64,000 nucleotides of DNA, taken from positions 35,892-99,891 of the forward strand of contig CALHHY010000015.1 in assembly GCA_938030665.1 (NCBI GenBank), given 5' to 3'. The translations under genes and the position numbers were made by a program. The notes beneath the pieces were generated by a model, which was given only the letters and a program-made list of their open reading frames with translations, was not told the DNA's origin and ran no database searches. Positions 34,052-42,424 of the stretch are shown piece by piece; within the stretch, counting starts at the first letter, position 1; every line of letters starts with the position of its first letter. The DNA is from an uncultured Litoreibacter sp. Lineage in GTDB: Bacteria; Pseudomonadota; Alphaproteobacteria; Rhodobacterales; Rhodobacteraceae.

Positions 34052-36786
34052 GGGCCAAGCGCCTTGATCGCGGCGCGCACGCGGGCGGGCGTGGCAGGCA
34101 CCCGCCTGATGCGCGCTCCGGTGGCATGATGGATCGCGTTCAGGATCGCCGGCGCAGTTGGTATCAGCACATGCTCCCCCAACCCTTTGGCACCGTATGG
34201 GCCGTGAGCATCCGGTTCCTCGATCAGGATGGAGCGGATTTCAGGCACGTCGCCAATGGTCGGGATCAGGTAGTCATGCAGGTTCTCAGTGCGGCCGGGG
34301 ATGTACTCCTCCATCAGGGCCATGCCCAGACCTTGGGCGATACCGCCCTCGATCTGCCCTTCGACAAGCATCGGGTTGATCGCCTTGCCCACGTCATGCG
34401 CGGCCACGAATTTGACGGGCGTCACGGTGCCAAGGGCCGTATCGACCTCAACCACGGCCAGATGCGCGGCGTAGCCAAATTGCGCGTAGGGCGCGCCCTG
34501 CCCGTTCTCATCAAGCGGGGTGATGGGGGGGTCGTAAGTCTCTTCCGCGCGCAGGACGTACCCTTCCGCATCGGCCTCCATCACGGCGCAGTCAAGCCGG
34601 TGCTTACCCGCCGCATCCCGCGCCTCGATCCCACCCGCACCAAACTGCAGCACCGCGTCAGGGGCGGCGTTCATCCGGGCCAGGATGGCCTTGCGCAGCG
34701 CCTCGGCCGCCAGATGCGCGGCCTTGCCGGACACGAAAGTCTGGCGGGAGGCGGAGGTTTTGCCCGCATCGGGGGTCACATCCGTGTCCGCACCCACCAG
34801 CGTCAGCGCACCCACGGGCACCCCCAATGTCGTGGCGAAGATTTGCGGGATTACCGTACCCGCACCCTGCCCGATATCCATTGCGCCCTGGTGCAGCACC
34901 AGCGTGCCATCCGCCCGCACCCCGCATTTGATGGTCGAGGGGTTCGGCAGCGAGGTGTTGCCGCAGCCATACCAGCCTGCCGCAACCCCGACGCCGCGCT
35001 TTCGGACGAGGTGTTCCGAGTTGAAACGCGCAGCTTCCGCGCGTTCAGCCGCCCACGACGCGCGCAGGCTTTCAAGACAGGGTTTGATGCCCACCCCTTG
35101 CGCGAAGACCTGCCCGCAAACGGTCGGCACGCCATTGTCCAACGCGTTCAGAATGCGGAATTCCAGCGGGTCTATGCCAAGTTTGGCCGCAAGCATGTCG
35201 AACAGGCTTTCCTGCGCGATGGCCGATTGCGGCACCCCGAACCCCCGAAAGGCCCCGGAGGGCGGGTTATGGGTATGGACCGCCGTCGTGCGCGCCCGGT
35301 AATCGGCAATGCGGTAGGGGCCGGAGGCATGGACCGGCACCCGGTTGGCGACGGTCGGCCCCCAGCTGGCATAGGCGCCGGTGTCGAATACCCCGTCAAA
35401 CGTCATCCCCTGCAACAGCCCGTCACGCCGCGCGCCAATGCGCAGCCGCAGGTCCGACGGGTGGCGTTTGGTGGAGCTTTGCATCGATTCCACACGACTA
35501 TAGGCAAGGCGCACCGGCTTACCCGTCTTCAATGCGCCCAGTGCCAGATAGGGCTGCACGCTGAGATCAAGTTTGGAGCCGAAACCGCCGCCCACCCCCG
35601 TCGGCAAAATGCGGATCTGGCTGCGGTCCATCCCGGTGATCAGCACCAGCGCCTCGTGGTTCATGCCCGGCGCCTGGGTGCAGGCCTGCAGCTCCAACCG
35701 GCCCTCCACGATCTGCGCGAAACCGGCTTCGGGCTCGATATAGGCATGCTCCACGAAGCCGCTTTGAAAATGCCCCTCGACCACCACGTCGGCGCCTGCC
35801 AAGGCGGCTTCCACGTCGCCGCAGGTCACGTGACCACCGCACATCACATTATCCGCGCGCCCCTCATGCAGTTGCGCGGCGTCGGGCCCGCGGGCCGCGT
35901 CGACATCGTGGACCGAGGGCAGCGGCGTCCAGGTGACCGGGAAGCGGGCCGGGTCGAAACGCGCGATCATCTGGGGCGCGCCGATCACAGCCGCGACGGC
36001 CTCCCCCCTGAACCGTGCCTCATCCGTGGCGAATACGGGCTGGTCAATGAATTGCGGCAAGACGCCATGCAGGTTGACGCCCGGCACATCGGCGGCGGTC
36101 AAGACCGCTTCGACCCCCTCGGTCGCGCGGGCGAATTCTTCCAGATCGCCAAATTCAAACGCCGCGCGCGGATGGGGGGAGCGGATGACAAGGATTTCGA
36201 GGCACCCCGCCGGGGCCACGTCATCGCCGAACTGCTCCGCCCCGGTGACCTTGCCCGCCCCGTCGAGCCGCCGGATCGGTTGGCCAACTTTCCCCGCACC
36301 GGCCCGAACTTTCGGCGCGGCCCCGCGCACAGCGTCGATGATCTTGCGGTAGCCCGTACAGCGGCAAAGTACCCCGCCAAGCGCGGCTTTGACGTCCTCC
36401 TCCGACGGGTCAGCGTTCCGGCGCAAGAGCGCCGTGGCAGAGATCATCATGCCCGGCGTGCAGATGCCACATTGCGCGGCCCCCTGGTCCTGAAAGCTCT
36501 CCGCCAGGGCGCGCAGAATGGGATCGGTGGCCTGGCTTCCCGCCAGCGTCTCCACCCGACGCCCCGTTGCCTGATGGACAGGCGTCAGGCAAGCACAGAC
36601 CGGCGCGCCGTCCAGCAGCACCGTGCAGGCCCCGCAATCGCCCGCGTTGCAACCGATCTTGACATCGCGCGCACCAAGCTGTTCCCGCAGCGCTTGGGAC
36701 AGCCGGTCGCCGGGGCTGGGAAACGCCTCGACCGTGGCGCCATCCAGCGTGAAGCGGATGCTGTCTATGGCGGGCTTCTTATTCAT
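34048..36786 (-). CDS. Molybdenum hydroxylase: [2Fe-2S] domain fused to the Moco subunit
   Basis: A 912-residue xanthine dehydrogenase family protein. Residues ~1-165 hold two [2Fe-2S] clusters (CNAGDCGACTVLLDG; then CGICTPGMM and CRCTGY). The remainder is the molybdopterin domain with GVGGGFGSKLDLSV, SGAFRGFGVPQSA and the catalytic Glu in GAKGLGEHVLIPT. No signal peptide is visible, so it is cytoplasmic. With the FAD subunit encoded just upstream it forms a two-gene enzyme able to hydroxylate an N-heteroaromatic ring next to nitrogen, such as nicotinate to 6-hydroxynicotinate. It overlaps the FAD gene by eight bases and the reductase gene by four. Confidence 0.9.
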   Translation of the reverse strand: MNKKPAIDSIRFTLDGATVEAFPSPGDRLSQALREQLGARDVKIGCNAGDCGACTVLLDGAPVCACLTPVHQATGRRVETLAGSQATDPILRALAESFQDQGAAQCGICTPGMMISATALLRRNADPSEEDVKAALGGVLCRCTGYRKIIDAVRGAAPKVRAGAGKVGQPIRRLDGAGKVTGAEQFGDDVAPAGCLEILVIRSPHPRAAFEFGDLEEFARATEGVEAVLTAADVPGVNLHGVLPQFIDQPVFATDEARFRGEAVAAVIGAPQMIARFDPARFPVTWTPLPSVHDVDAARGPDAAQLHEGRADNVMCGGHVTCGDVEAALAGADVVVEGHFQSGFVEHAYIEPEAGFAQIVEGRLELQACTQAPGMNHEALVLITGMDRSQIRILPTGVGGGFGSKLDLSVQPYLALGALKTGKPVRLAYSRVESMQSSTKRHPSDLRLRIGARRDGLLQGMTFDGVFDTGAYASWGPTVANRVPVHASGPYRIADYRARTTAVHTHNPPSGAFRGFGVPQSAIAQESLFDMLAAKLGIDPLEFRILNALDNGVPTVCGQVFAQGVGIKPCLESLRASWAAERAEAARFNSEHLVRKRGVGVAAGWYGCGNTSLPNPSTIKCGVRADGTLVLHQGAMDIGQGAGTVIPQIFATTLGVPVGALTLVGADTDVTPDAGKTSASRQTFVSGKAAHLAAEALRKAILARMNAAPDAVLQFGAGGIEARDAAGKHRLDCAVMEADAEGYVLRAEETYDPPITPLDENGQGAPYAQFGYAAHLAVVEVDTALGTVTPVKFVAAHDVGKAINPMLVEGQIEGGIAQGLGMALMEEYIPGRTENLHDYLIPTIGDVPEIRSILIEEPDAHGPYGAKGLGEHVLIPTAPAILNAIHHATGARIRRVPATPARVRAAIKALGP

Positions 36787-37630
36787 GCGCGGCCCTGTCG
36801 ATACGGGCCGCCCGGCGGATGGCGCGGGCGCATTGCTCTGCCACGGCCTCTAGCCGGTAGTCGGCCGGGCCGCGCACGTCGTCAATCGGGCTGAGCCGGG
36901 CCAGATCGCCCCCCCCAATGACGAGTTTCGCCGGGTTCGTACCCAGCAATCGCCGTTCCAACCCAACCAGCCGCTGCGCCACGGGCGAGGCCGCGCCAAC
37001 GGCGACCCGCGCTTCCGCGATATGGCCGCGCGCATCAAGGCCGATCAGTGCCGCGACCATGGTGATGGAGATGACAAGATAGCGGCGACTGCCCAGCTTC
37101 TCGAACGCGGTGCCGACGGGGTAGGGCTGCGGCGGGACAAGGATGCCGGTCACCAACTCATCGGGTGCAAGCCCCGTCAACCGCACGCCTTTGATGAACT
37201 CCGCCAGCGGCAGCAGCCGATAGCCGCGCGCAGCACTTGCCAGCTCCACCTGCGCATCCAGGATCAAAAGCGGCGGCACCCCGTCAGCCGCGGGCGAGGC
37301 ATTGCAAAGATTACCCGCGATGGTGCCGGCGTTCTGGATCTGGACGCTACCAACCTCCAACGCCGCATGTTTCAATGCGTCGAAGGCGGGCGGTAGGGGG
37401 GCTGCGACAAGCGCGCTCCATGTGGTGGCGGCGCCGATACGGATGTGGCCGTCTGCTTCCTCCGATATGCCGGACAGCCCGGCAATGCGGGTCACATCAA
37501 GGTAGAAATCAGGTGCCGAGCCGGGCTGCGCTGAGGGGTAGACATCCGTGCCACCAGCCACAACCTTCCCATCCCCTTGCGCAATCAGCTCCAGGGCGGA
37601 GGGCAAGTCTGTGGGGTTGTGGTAAGACAC
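36779..37630 (-). CDS. FAD-binding subunit of the molybdenum hydroxylase (CoxM/XdhB type)
   Basis: A 283-residue FAD subunit with the family motifs VVAGGTDVYPSAQPG and TIAGNLCNASPAADGVP, which bind FAD, and a C-terminal CO dehydrogenase flavoprotein domain. It begins the operon 37630-30084. The GTG at 37630 has GGAAGAG upstream and lies 21 bases from a strong palindrome; a longer GTG reading to 37723 would run across that operator and is not favoured. Confidence 0.88.
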   Translation of the reverse strand: MSYHNPTDLPSALELIAQGDGKVVAGGTDVYPSAQPGSAPDFYLDVTRIAGLSGISEEADGHIRIGAATTWSALVAAPLPPAFDALKHAALEVGSVQIQNAGTIAGNLCNASPAADGVPPLLILDAQVELASAARGYRLLPLAEFIKGVRLTGLAPDELVTGILVPPQPYPVGTAFEKLGSRRYLVISITMVAALIGLDARGHIAEARVAVGAASPVAQRLVGLERRLLGTNPAKLVIGGGDLARLSPIDDVRGPADYRLEAVAEQCARAIRRAARIDRAAHE

Positions 37631-37650
37631 CGGACGCTCTTCCCAATGCG

Positions 37651-37670
37651 ATTGTTTGCACGCAAACGAT
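37651..37670. promoter_or_regulatory. 20-base operator-like palindrome ahead of the N-heterocycle operon
   Basis: ATTGTTTGCACGCAAACGAT has six-base perfect arms (GTTTGC/GCAAAC) and near-perfect flanks. It stands 21 bases before the GTG of the FAD subunit. The shape recalls LacI-type sites, but the only local candidates are the MarR protein at the end of this operon and the TetR protein at 41181. Confidence 0.55.
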
Positions 37671-37723
37671 AAGAGCGTTGCTTTGCCCGAGTCAACGGCG
37701 TTGAACGCGCCGGAACCTTTCAC

Positions 37724-38338
37724 CTATTCAGGGCAGGGAAATCCCGCGGCCCCCCAGGCCAGCACGTCATTGACATGCTCTTGCAGCGAATAGGGCGCAG
37801 GCTCACGTCCGCCGCCCGGAGTCCATGCCCAGTGCAGGATCAGGTCGTGATCCAGATGGCGGGCGATTTCCAGCGCGTCGCGACCGCCATTGCGCTCCGG
37901 ATCGCGCAGCTGGGCGCAGATCTCGGGGCTGGTCTTGCCAAACCACGCAGCCTCAACCGGGGGCAGCATCCAGGCCATCGACACTTGCGGCGCGGCATGG
38001 GGGACGTCATTCAGCCCCTCGCGCTGCGCGTGGCAGGTGGCGCAGGCCAGCGTCTCCGCCCCGATCCGGCTTTCGCCAGCGTTGATATTCATCCCGTGCG
38101 GCCGGGTACGGCCATAGCTGGGGCCAGACCACATCGGCCGGTTATCAGCGCCCACATGGCAGTTGGAGCAGCGCGGGTGCGACGTCACCTCGAAGATGCG
38201 ACCCCACGCTTGCAGGCCCTCTTCCGCCGTGACGGAGCCTTCGGCCGGCGGGGAAAGCACGACATTCTCCCCCTCCTCAGCTGCGAGCACGGGGGCGCAT
38301 AGGATCAGCGCGGCGACACCCAACCAAGCCGCCCGCAT
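37724..38338 (-). CDS. Periplasmic diheme cytochrome c, partner of the exported molybdenum hydroxylase
   Basis: A 204-residue protein with a signal peptide (RAAWLGVAALILCAPVLAAE) and two heme c sites, CSNCH (about residue 57) and CATCH (about 100). It starts at the stop codon of the Ior-type large subunit (shared A), so it is coupled to it and is the obvious electron acceptor, sending electrons to the respiratory chain. A longer reading upstream overlaps the large subunit and has no support. It ends 94 bases before the FAD-subunit gene of the next operon. Confidence 0.88.
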   Translation of the reverse strand: MRAAWLGVAALILCAPVLAAEEGENVVLSPPAEGSVTAEEGLQAWGRIFEVTSHPRCSNCHVGADNRPMWSGPSYGRTRPHGMNINAGESRIGAETLACATCHAQREGLNDVPHAAPQVSMAWMLPPVEAAWFGKTSPEICAQLRDPERNGGRDALEIARHLDHDLILHWAWTPGGGREPAPYSLQEHVNDVLAWGAAGFPCPE

Positions 38339-40635
38339 CAGACGAAATCCATGAATTTGTTGAACGGCATTGCGCGCAGCCTTTGCCCTGTGGCGGCAAA
38401 GATCGCGTTGGCCAGGGCAGGTGCGGCGGGCGGCACGGGCGGCTCGCCAATGCCACGAATTTTGCTGGCATTTTCCAGCCCGCGCGTCTCGATCACCGGG
38501 CATTGGTAGAGCCGCATCGCCTCGTGCGCGTGGTAATTGCTCTGCTCAGCCATACCGTCCGAATAGGTGATCTCGCAATTGATCGCGTGACCCAGACCCC
38601 AGATCAGCCCGCCTTTCATCAGGTTGTCGAAATTGACCGGGTCCACGACGGTGCCGACATCGGCGACAACATAGGCCCTGTCCATGCGGATGCCCTGCGG
38701 GGTGGCGGTGACCTCGACGACCTCAGCCGTGGGGACACCAAAACTTTCGACGAGCGCGATGCCCCGGCCCCGCCCCTCGCGCAGGGGGCTGCCCCAGTTC
38801 GACATCTCCCCAATGGTCTCCAGCACCTTGCGGTGCACCGGGTTGTTGACGAGACGCAGGCGTTCTTCCAGCGGATCAAGGCCTGCGGCGTGGCACAGCT
38901 CGTCCATGAAGCTTTCGCCGAAGAACCCTTGTGTGGAGGCCCCAACGGAGCGCCAGGAGCTTGTCGGCGCAAGCTCCGGCACGCGGTAGGCGCGCATTCG
39001 CATATTGGGTACGGCAAAAGGCATGTTCCACAGACCCGCCGCGATCTGGCTGTCGGCCCCCGGCATGGGCTGGCCCAGCCGGCCCGCCTGCGAGGTCGAT
39101 GACGACACGGTCGCCACTTGCGCGTCATAGGTATCGATGCCGGCCCCCGAGACCGCGCCGCGCATGCGCGCCATGCCGATCTGGCGGGGGAAGTCATGGG
39201 CAAAATCTTCCTCCCGGCTGAAGGTCAGTTTGACCGGTACGCCCGGCATCTGTTTGGCGATCTCGGCACAGGTCAGGATGTTTTCGAACTCCAGCCGGTG
39301 GCCAAAGCTGCCGCCGATAAATTCGTTGTGGAAGATCACTTTCTCCGGGTCGTCCAGCCCCAAAGCCTCCGCCACTTTCATCTGCACGAAGCGTTGCAAC
39401 TGGTGGCCCGCCCAGACCTCCGCCCCGTCCGCGTCGACGCGAATCGTGGCGCTGATTGGCTCCAACGGAGCGTGCGCCACGTAGGGCGCGCGGTATTCCG
39501 CCTCAACCACCTGCGCGCCGTCCAGCGCGGCCTCCACATCGCCGTCATGGCGCCATTCGGCGTCAAGCCGGTCCTCGGTGAAGCTATCAGCCACAGCCTG
39601 CCAATGGCCGTCCATCTCGGACGGATAATGGGCGGAGCCCCAATCGAAACTGATCGCGTCCACGGCCTGAAAAGCCCGCCAGGTGTTGTCGGCAATCACC
39701 GCCACACCAATCGGCCCCCGACGGGAGGTCATGGCCCCATCCGCGTCCTTCGACCAGATCAGCCCTTGCACCTCGACGACCTTCTGGACGCCGCGCATGC
39801 CCTCGGCGGCGCTGGCGTCATATCCCCGCATCTCGCCACCCTGGCGCGGGTTGAAACGGATGGCGGCGTGGACCATGCCGTCGATTTCTCGGTCGATGCC
39901 ATAGGCCAGCGTGCCGGTCGATTTCGGCACAATGTCGGAGCGGGTCATGGGCTTGCCGATCAGCCGCCACTGGGACGGGTCGCGCAGGGTCACGTCGGCC
40001 ACGGGCTCGATCTTGGCAGCGGCCTCCGCCAGGTCTTCATAGCGCAGCTCGGTGCCGTCCGGCAGGATCACCCGGCCGCGTTCGGTTTTCAGCTGCGCCA
40101 CATCGACGCCACTGACGTTGGAGGCCGCGCGCTTCAGCGTCTCCCGCGCCACCGCGCCTGCCATGCGTAGCTTGTCGAAACTGTCGGGCATGGTTGAAGA
40201 GCCGCCCGTGCCCATCACGCCGATCACCTTGACCACGGCCCCCAATGCGCCGCGCACCGTGCGGGCGGTCAGGCTTTCGTCAAAGGACATGAATGGGGCG
40301 ATTTCAGCAGCGGCGGCAGTGTTGTAGTAGGCCGCACTCGGTTCGCCAAAGCTGATCCGGACCTGCTCCAGCTCCACATCCAGTTCCTCTGCGACAAGGG
40401 CGGCTTGGCTGGACTGCGCCCCCTGCCCCTTATCCGCGTGTGGTGCGATGATCGTGACGGCCTCGGACGTGACCTTGACGAAGGGATTGAACGCGGCTTC
40501 CCCCTCCTTCAGGCCAGCGGCCAGCGGGTTGTCATGCGGTTTGCGGACGACATAGGCCCCGAAGGCCACGCCCCCCAGAACAGCCACGGAGCCTACAAGA
40601 AAGGCACGGCGGCCAAAGGTTTTCAAACGTCCCAT
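38338..40635 (-). CDS. Exported molybdenum hydroxylase large subunit (IorB-like)
   Basis: A 765-residue protein with a twin-arginine signal (RLKTFGRRAFLVGSVAVLGG) and duplicated aldehyde-oxidase Moco domains. It shows GGSFGHRLEFENILTCAEIA in the cofactor region, APTSSWRSVGASTQGFF, and the catalytic Glu in RGIGEPPVPPAAPALANA. The layout matches isoquinoline 1-oxidoreductase beta, nicotinate dehydrogenase NicB (without its cytochrome domains) and membrane aldehyde dehydrogenases. With the small [2Fe-2S] subunit it forms a periplasmic enzyme that hydroxylates an N-heterocycle or oxidises an aldehyde. It lies three bases after the small-subunit gene. Confidence 0.88.
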   Translation of the reverse strand: MGRLKTFGRRAFLVGSVAVLGGVAFGAYVVRKPHDNPLAAGLKEGEAAFNPFVKVTSEAVTIIAPHADKGQGAQSSQAALVAEELDVELEQVRISFGEPSAAYYNTAAAAEIAPFMSFDESLTARTVRGALGAVVKVIGVMGTGGSSTMPDSFDKLRMAGAVARETLKRAASNVSGVDVAQLKTERGRVILPDGTELRYEDLAEAAAKIEPVADVTLRDPSQWRLIGKPMTRSDIVPKSTGTLAYGIDREIDGMVHAAIRFNPRQGGEMRGYDASAAEGMRGVQKVVEVQGLIWSKDADGAMTSRRGPIGVAVIADNTWRAFQAVDAISFDWGSAHYPSEMDGHWQAVADSFTEDRLDAEWRHDGDVEAALDGAQVVEAEYRAPYVAHAPLEPISATIRVDADGAEVWAGHQLQRFVQMKVAEALGLDDPEKVIFHNEFIGGSFGHRLEFENILTCAEIAKQMPGVPVKLTFSREEDFAHDFPRQIGMARMRGAVSGAGIDTYDAQVATVSSSTSQAGRLGQPMPGADSQIAAGLWNMPFAVPNMRMRAYRVPELAPTSSWRSVGASTQGFFGESFMDELCHAAGLDPLEERLRLVNNPVHRKVLETIGEMSNWGSPLREGRGRGIALVESFGVPTAEVVEVTATPQGIRMDRAYVVADVGTVVDPVNFDNLMKGGLIWGLGHAINCEITYSDGMAEQSNYHAHEAMRLYQCPVIETRGLENASKIRGIGEPPVPPAAPALANAIFAATGQRLRAMPFNKFMDFV

Positions 40636-40638
40636 GGA

Positions 40639-41100
40639 TCAGGCCTCCTGCAGCTTGGTGGCGGCGGATTTAATCGCGGCGCGGATACGCGGGTAGGTGC
40701 CGCAGCGGCACAGGTTGCCGCTCATCACCGCGTCGATATCGCTGTCAGACGGCTCAGGGTTAAGGTCGAGCATCGCGGCGGCCTGCATGATCTGGCCTGA
40801 CTGGCAGTAGCCGCATTGGGCGACCTGCTCTTCAACCCAGGCCTCTTGGACAGCGTGCATGGCGGCGGGGGTGCCAAGGCCTTCAATGGTGACGATCTCC
40901 GCCCCGTCGGCGCTGGCGGCGGTAACCTGGCAGCTGCGCACGGCCAGCCCGTCCATATGAACCGTGCAGGCGCCGCATTGCGCGATGCCGCAGCCGTATT
41001 TCGTGCCCTTCAGTCCCAGCTCGTCACGAAGAACCCATAGAAGCGGCATATCCGCCTCGACATCAACGTCGCGTATGTCGCCATTCACCGTGATTTTCAT
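40639..41100 (-). CDS. [2Fe-2S] small subunit of the exported molybdenum hydroxylase (IorA-like)
   Basis: A 153-residue iron-sulfur subunit with the ferredoxin motif [17 protein letters not shown] and a later Cys, and a second cluster in [17 protein letters not shown] and [16 protein letters not shown]. It has no signal of its own and would be carried out by the TAT signal of the large subunit. GGAGGCCCC precedes ATG at 41100; the longer frame crosses the TetR operator. First gene of the operon that is divergent from tetR. Confidence 0.92.
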   Translation of the reverse strand: MKITVNGDIRDVDVEADMPLLWVLRDELGLKGTKYGCGIAQCGACTVHMDGLAVRSCQVTAASADGAEIVTIEGLGTPAAMHAVQEAWVEEQVAQCGYCQSGQIMQAAAMLDLNPEPSDSDIDAVMSGNLCRCGTYPRIRAAIKSAATKLQEA

Positions 41101-41113
41101 GGGGCCTCCAATC

Positions 41114-41129
41114 CAATTTGTACAAATTG
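41114..41129. promoter_or_regulatory. Perfect 16-base palindrome between tetR and the Ior-like operon
   Basis: CAATTTGTACAAATTG is a perfect palindrome, 14 bases before the small-subunit start. A second inverted repeat, TGTCA/TGACA, overlaps it and extends to 41150. This is a likely operator for the TetR protein encoded at 41181-41741. Confidence 0.7.
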
Positions 41130-41180
41130 TCAGTTTCAGTCTAATTGACAGGCGCATCGCCTTGGGTCAAATGGTTTGTG

Positions 41181-41741
41181 ATGAACGCACGAACCGATAA
41201 AATGGTCGCAGCCGCGCAGGTGATGTTTGCGCGCTACGGCTTCACCAAAACCACCATGGCCGATATCGCCAAGGAGGCAGGCGTCGCCCGGCAAACGCTG
41301 TATAACACCTTTCCGGGCAAGAACGATATTCTGAAAGCCGTGGTGCGGCGGGCGATTGAAGATACGATGGCGGCGGTCGACGCGGCCTGGGGGCAGGCGG
41401 ACAGCCTTGATCAGCGGCTGGAAGCCTTTCAGCGGTTCGGCCCGCTTGGCTGGTTTGACGCGGTGCGCGCGGCCCCTGATTGGGCGGAACTGGCGGACGG
41501 TCTGCATGCGGCGGCCAGCGAGGAGTTGGAGGCCGCTGACGTCGCATGGAAGGCGCGTCTAAGAGCGCTTTTCGCGCAGAACGCGCCGGGCGTCGCCGCC
41601 GAGGACGTGGCGGAGTTCTTCTATTCCAGCAGCATCAACGCCAAATACGGGGTCTCGGACCGCGCCCGGTTGGTGCAACGTTTGGACACCATCCGGGCGG
41701 CGACACTGGCCCTAATCGCGAACCAGAAGGCGGCTGGCTAA
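41181..41741 (+). CDS. TetR-family regulator of the Ior-like operon
   Basis: A 186-residue repressor-type protein with an N-terminal helix-turn-helix (KTTMADIAKEAGVARQTLYN) and a variable ligand-binding C-terminal domain of about 130 residues. It is divergent from the [2Fe-2S] subunit gene with a perfect palindrome in the 80-base gap. ATG at 41181 is favoured over an upstream in-frame start at 41145, which lies in the operator. The ligand is probably the substrate of the molybdenum hydroxylase. Confidence 0.85.
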   Translation: MNARTDKMVAAAQVMFARYGFTKTTMADIAKEAGVARQTLYNTFPGKNDILKAVVRRAIEDTMAAVDAAWGQADSLDQRLEAFQRFGPLGWFDAVRAAPDWAELADGLHAAASEELEAADVAWKARLRALFAQNAPGVAAEDVAEFFYSSSINAKYGVSDRARLVQRLDTIRAATLALIANQKAAG

Positions 41742-41753
41742 GAGACGCAAAAA

Positions 41754-41777
41754 GGCCCGCAAATGGCGGGCCCTTTA
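41754..41777. terminator. Bidirectional terminator between tetR and dps
   Basis: GGCCCGC (41754-41760) pairs with GCGGGCC (41766-41772) around a five-base loop. The minus strand continues with TTTTT and the plus strand with CTTT, so it serves both genes and best suits dps. Confidence 0.8.
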
Positions 41778-41797
41778 ACCAGCAGAATTGCGGAAGA

Positions 41798-42268
41798 TCA
41801 GTTCAGATGCGCGCGCAGCATCCAGGCGAATTTCTCATGCACCTGCCCGCGCGCAATGCACAGATCTTCGGTCAGGTTGTCATCCTGCGCGGCAGCGGTC
41901 TCACCGGCATTAGCCAGGGTGCGGGCCAGCGTCTCCTGCGCGGTGAGCATGGCGGCGATCATCTCTTTGTCGGTGGCGTGGCCGTCATGCTCTTCCACCT
42001 TGGAGCGTTTGACCATTTCAGCCAACCGACCCTCCGCATGGCCGCCAAGGGCGCGCACCCGTTCGGCAAGGTCGTCCTGACCCACGAAATGATCCTCGTA
42101 AATCGTCTGAAACAGCGCGTGCAGCTGGCCAAAAGCCATGCCCGTCACGTTCCAGTGGAAATTCTGCGCCAACATCGTGGTTACTGCGGTCTCCGCCACG
42201 GATTGGTTCAGCGCGTCCACGATTGCAGCGCGTGCGTTGCTTTCCAGAGCTTCAGCAGTTTGGGTCAT
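41798..42268 (-). CDS. dps: Dps-family DNA-protecting ferritin-like protein
   Basis: A 156-residue Dps protein. The ferroxidase residues are in LAQNFHWNVTGMAFGQLHAL (His), FQTIYEDHFVGQDDLAERVR (Asp and Glu) as in the family. It forms dodecamers that oxidise and store iron using peroxide and shield DNA. TTAGGAGC precedes the ATG. A palindrome identical to the iron control element consensus lies 88 bases upstream, so iron control through Irr is likely. Confidence 0.92.
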   Translation of the reverse strand: MTQTAEALESNARAAIVDALNQSVAETAVTTMLAQNFHWNVTGMAFGQLHALFQTIYEDHFVGQDDLAERVRALGGHAEGRLAEMVKRSKVEEHDGHATDKEMIAAMLTAQETLARTLANAGETAAAQDDNLTEDLCIARGQVHEKFAWMLRAHLN

Positions 42269-42355
42269 CTTATGCTCCTAAAATCTATGAGCGCGGCTGT
42301 CAGCACCGCGCTTTCCCACCTAACTTAAGGGGTCGGTCCCAGGTTCCAAGATCAA

Positions 42356-42372
42356 TTTAGAATAATTCTAAA
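42356..42372 (-). promoter_or_regulatory. Irr-type iron control element (ICE) upstream of dps
   Basis: TTTAGAA-TAA-TTCTAAA is a perfect inverted repeat with the spacing of the ICE recognised by Irr in alphaproteobacteria. It lies in the 156-base gap between dps and the convergent-free end of kpsT, so dps is the only gene it can serve. Confidence 0.75.
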
Positions 42373-42424
42373 ACTATGCAAGGCGTGCCTCCTTCTATCA
42401 AGCCGGCCACCCCGCCCCGACGCC

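Noticed and set aside
34126..36894. A 922-codon open frame on the plus strand
   Set aside because: It is wholly antisense to the molybdenum hydroxylase gene, is rich in Arg/His/Gly/Pro and has no domain. High GC content keeps antisense frames open.
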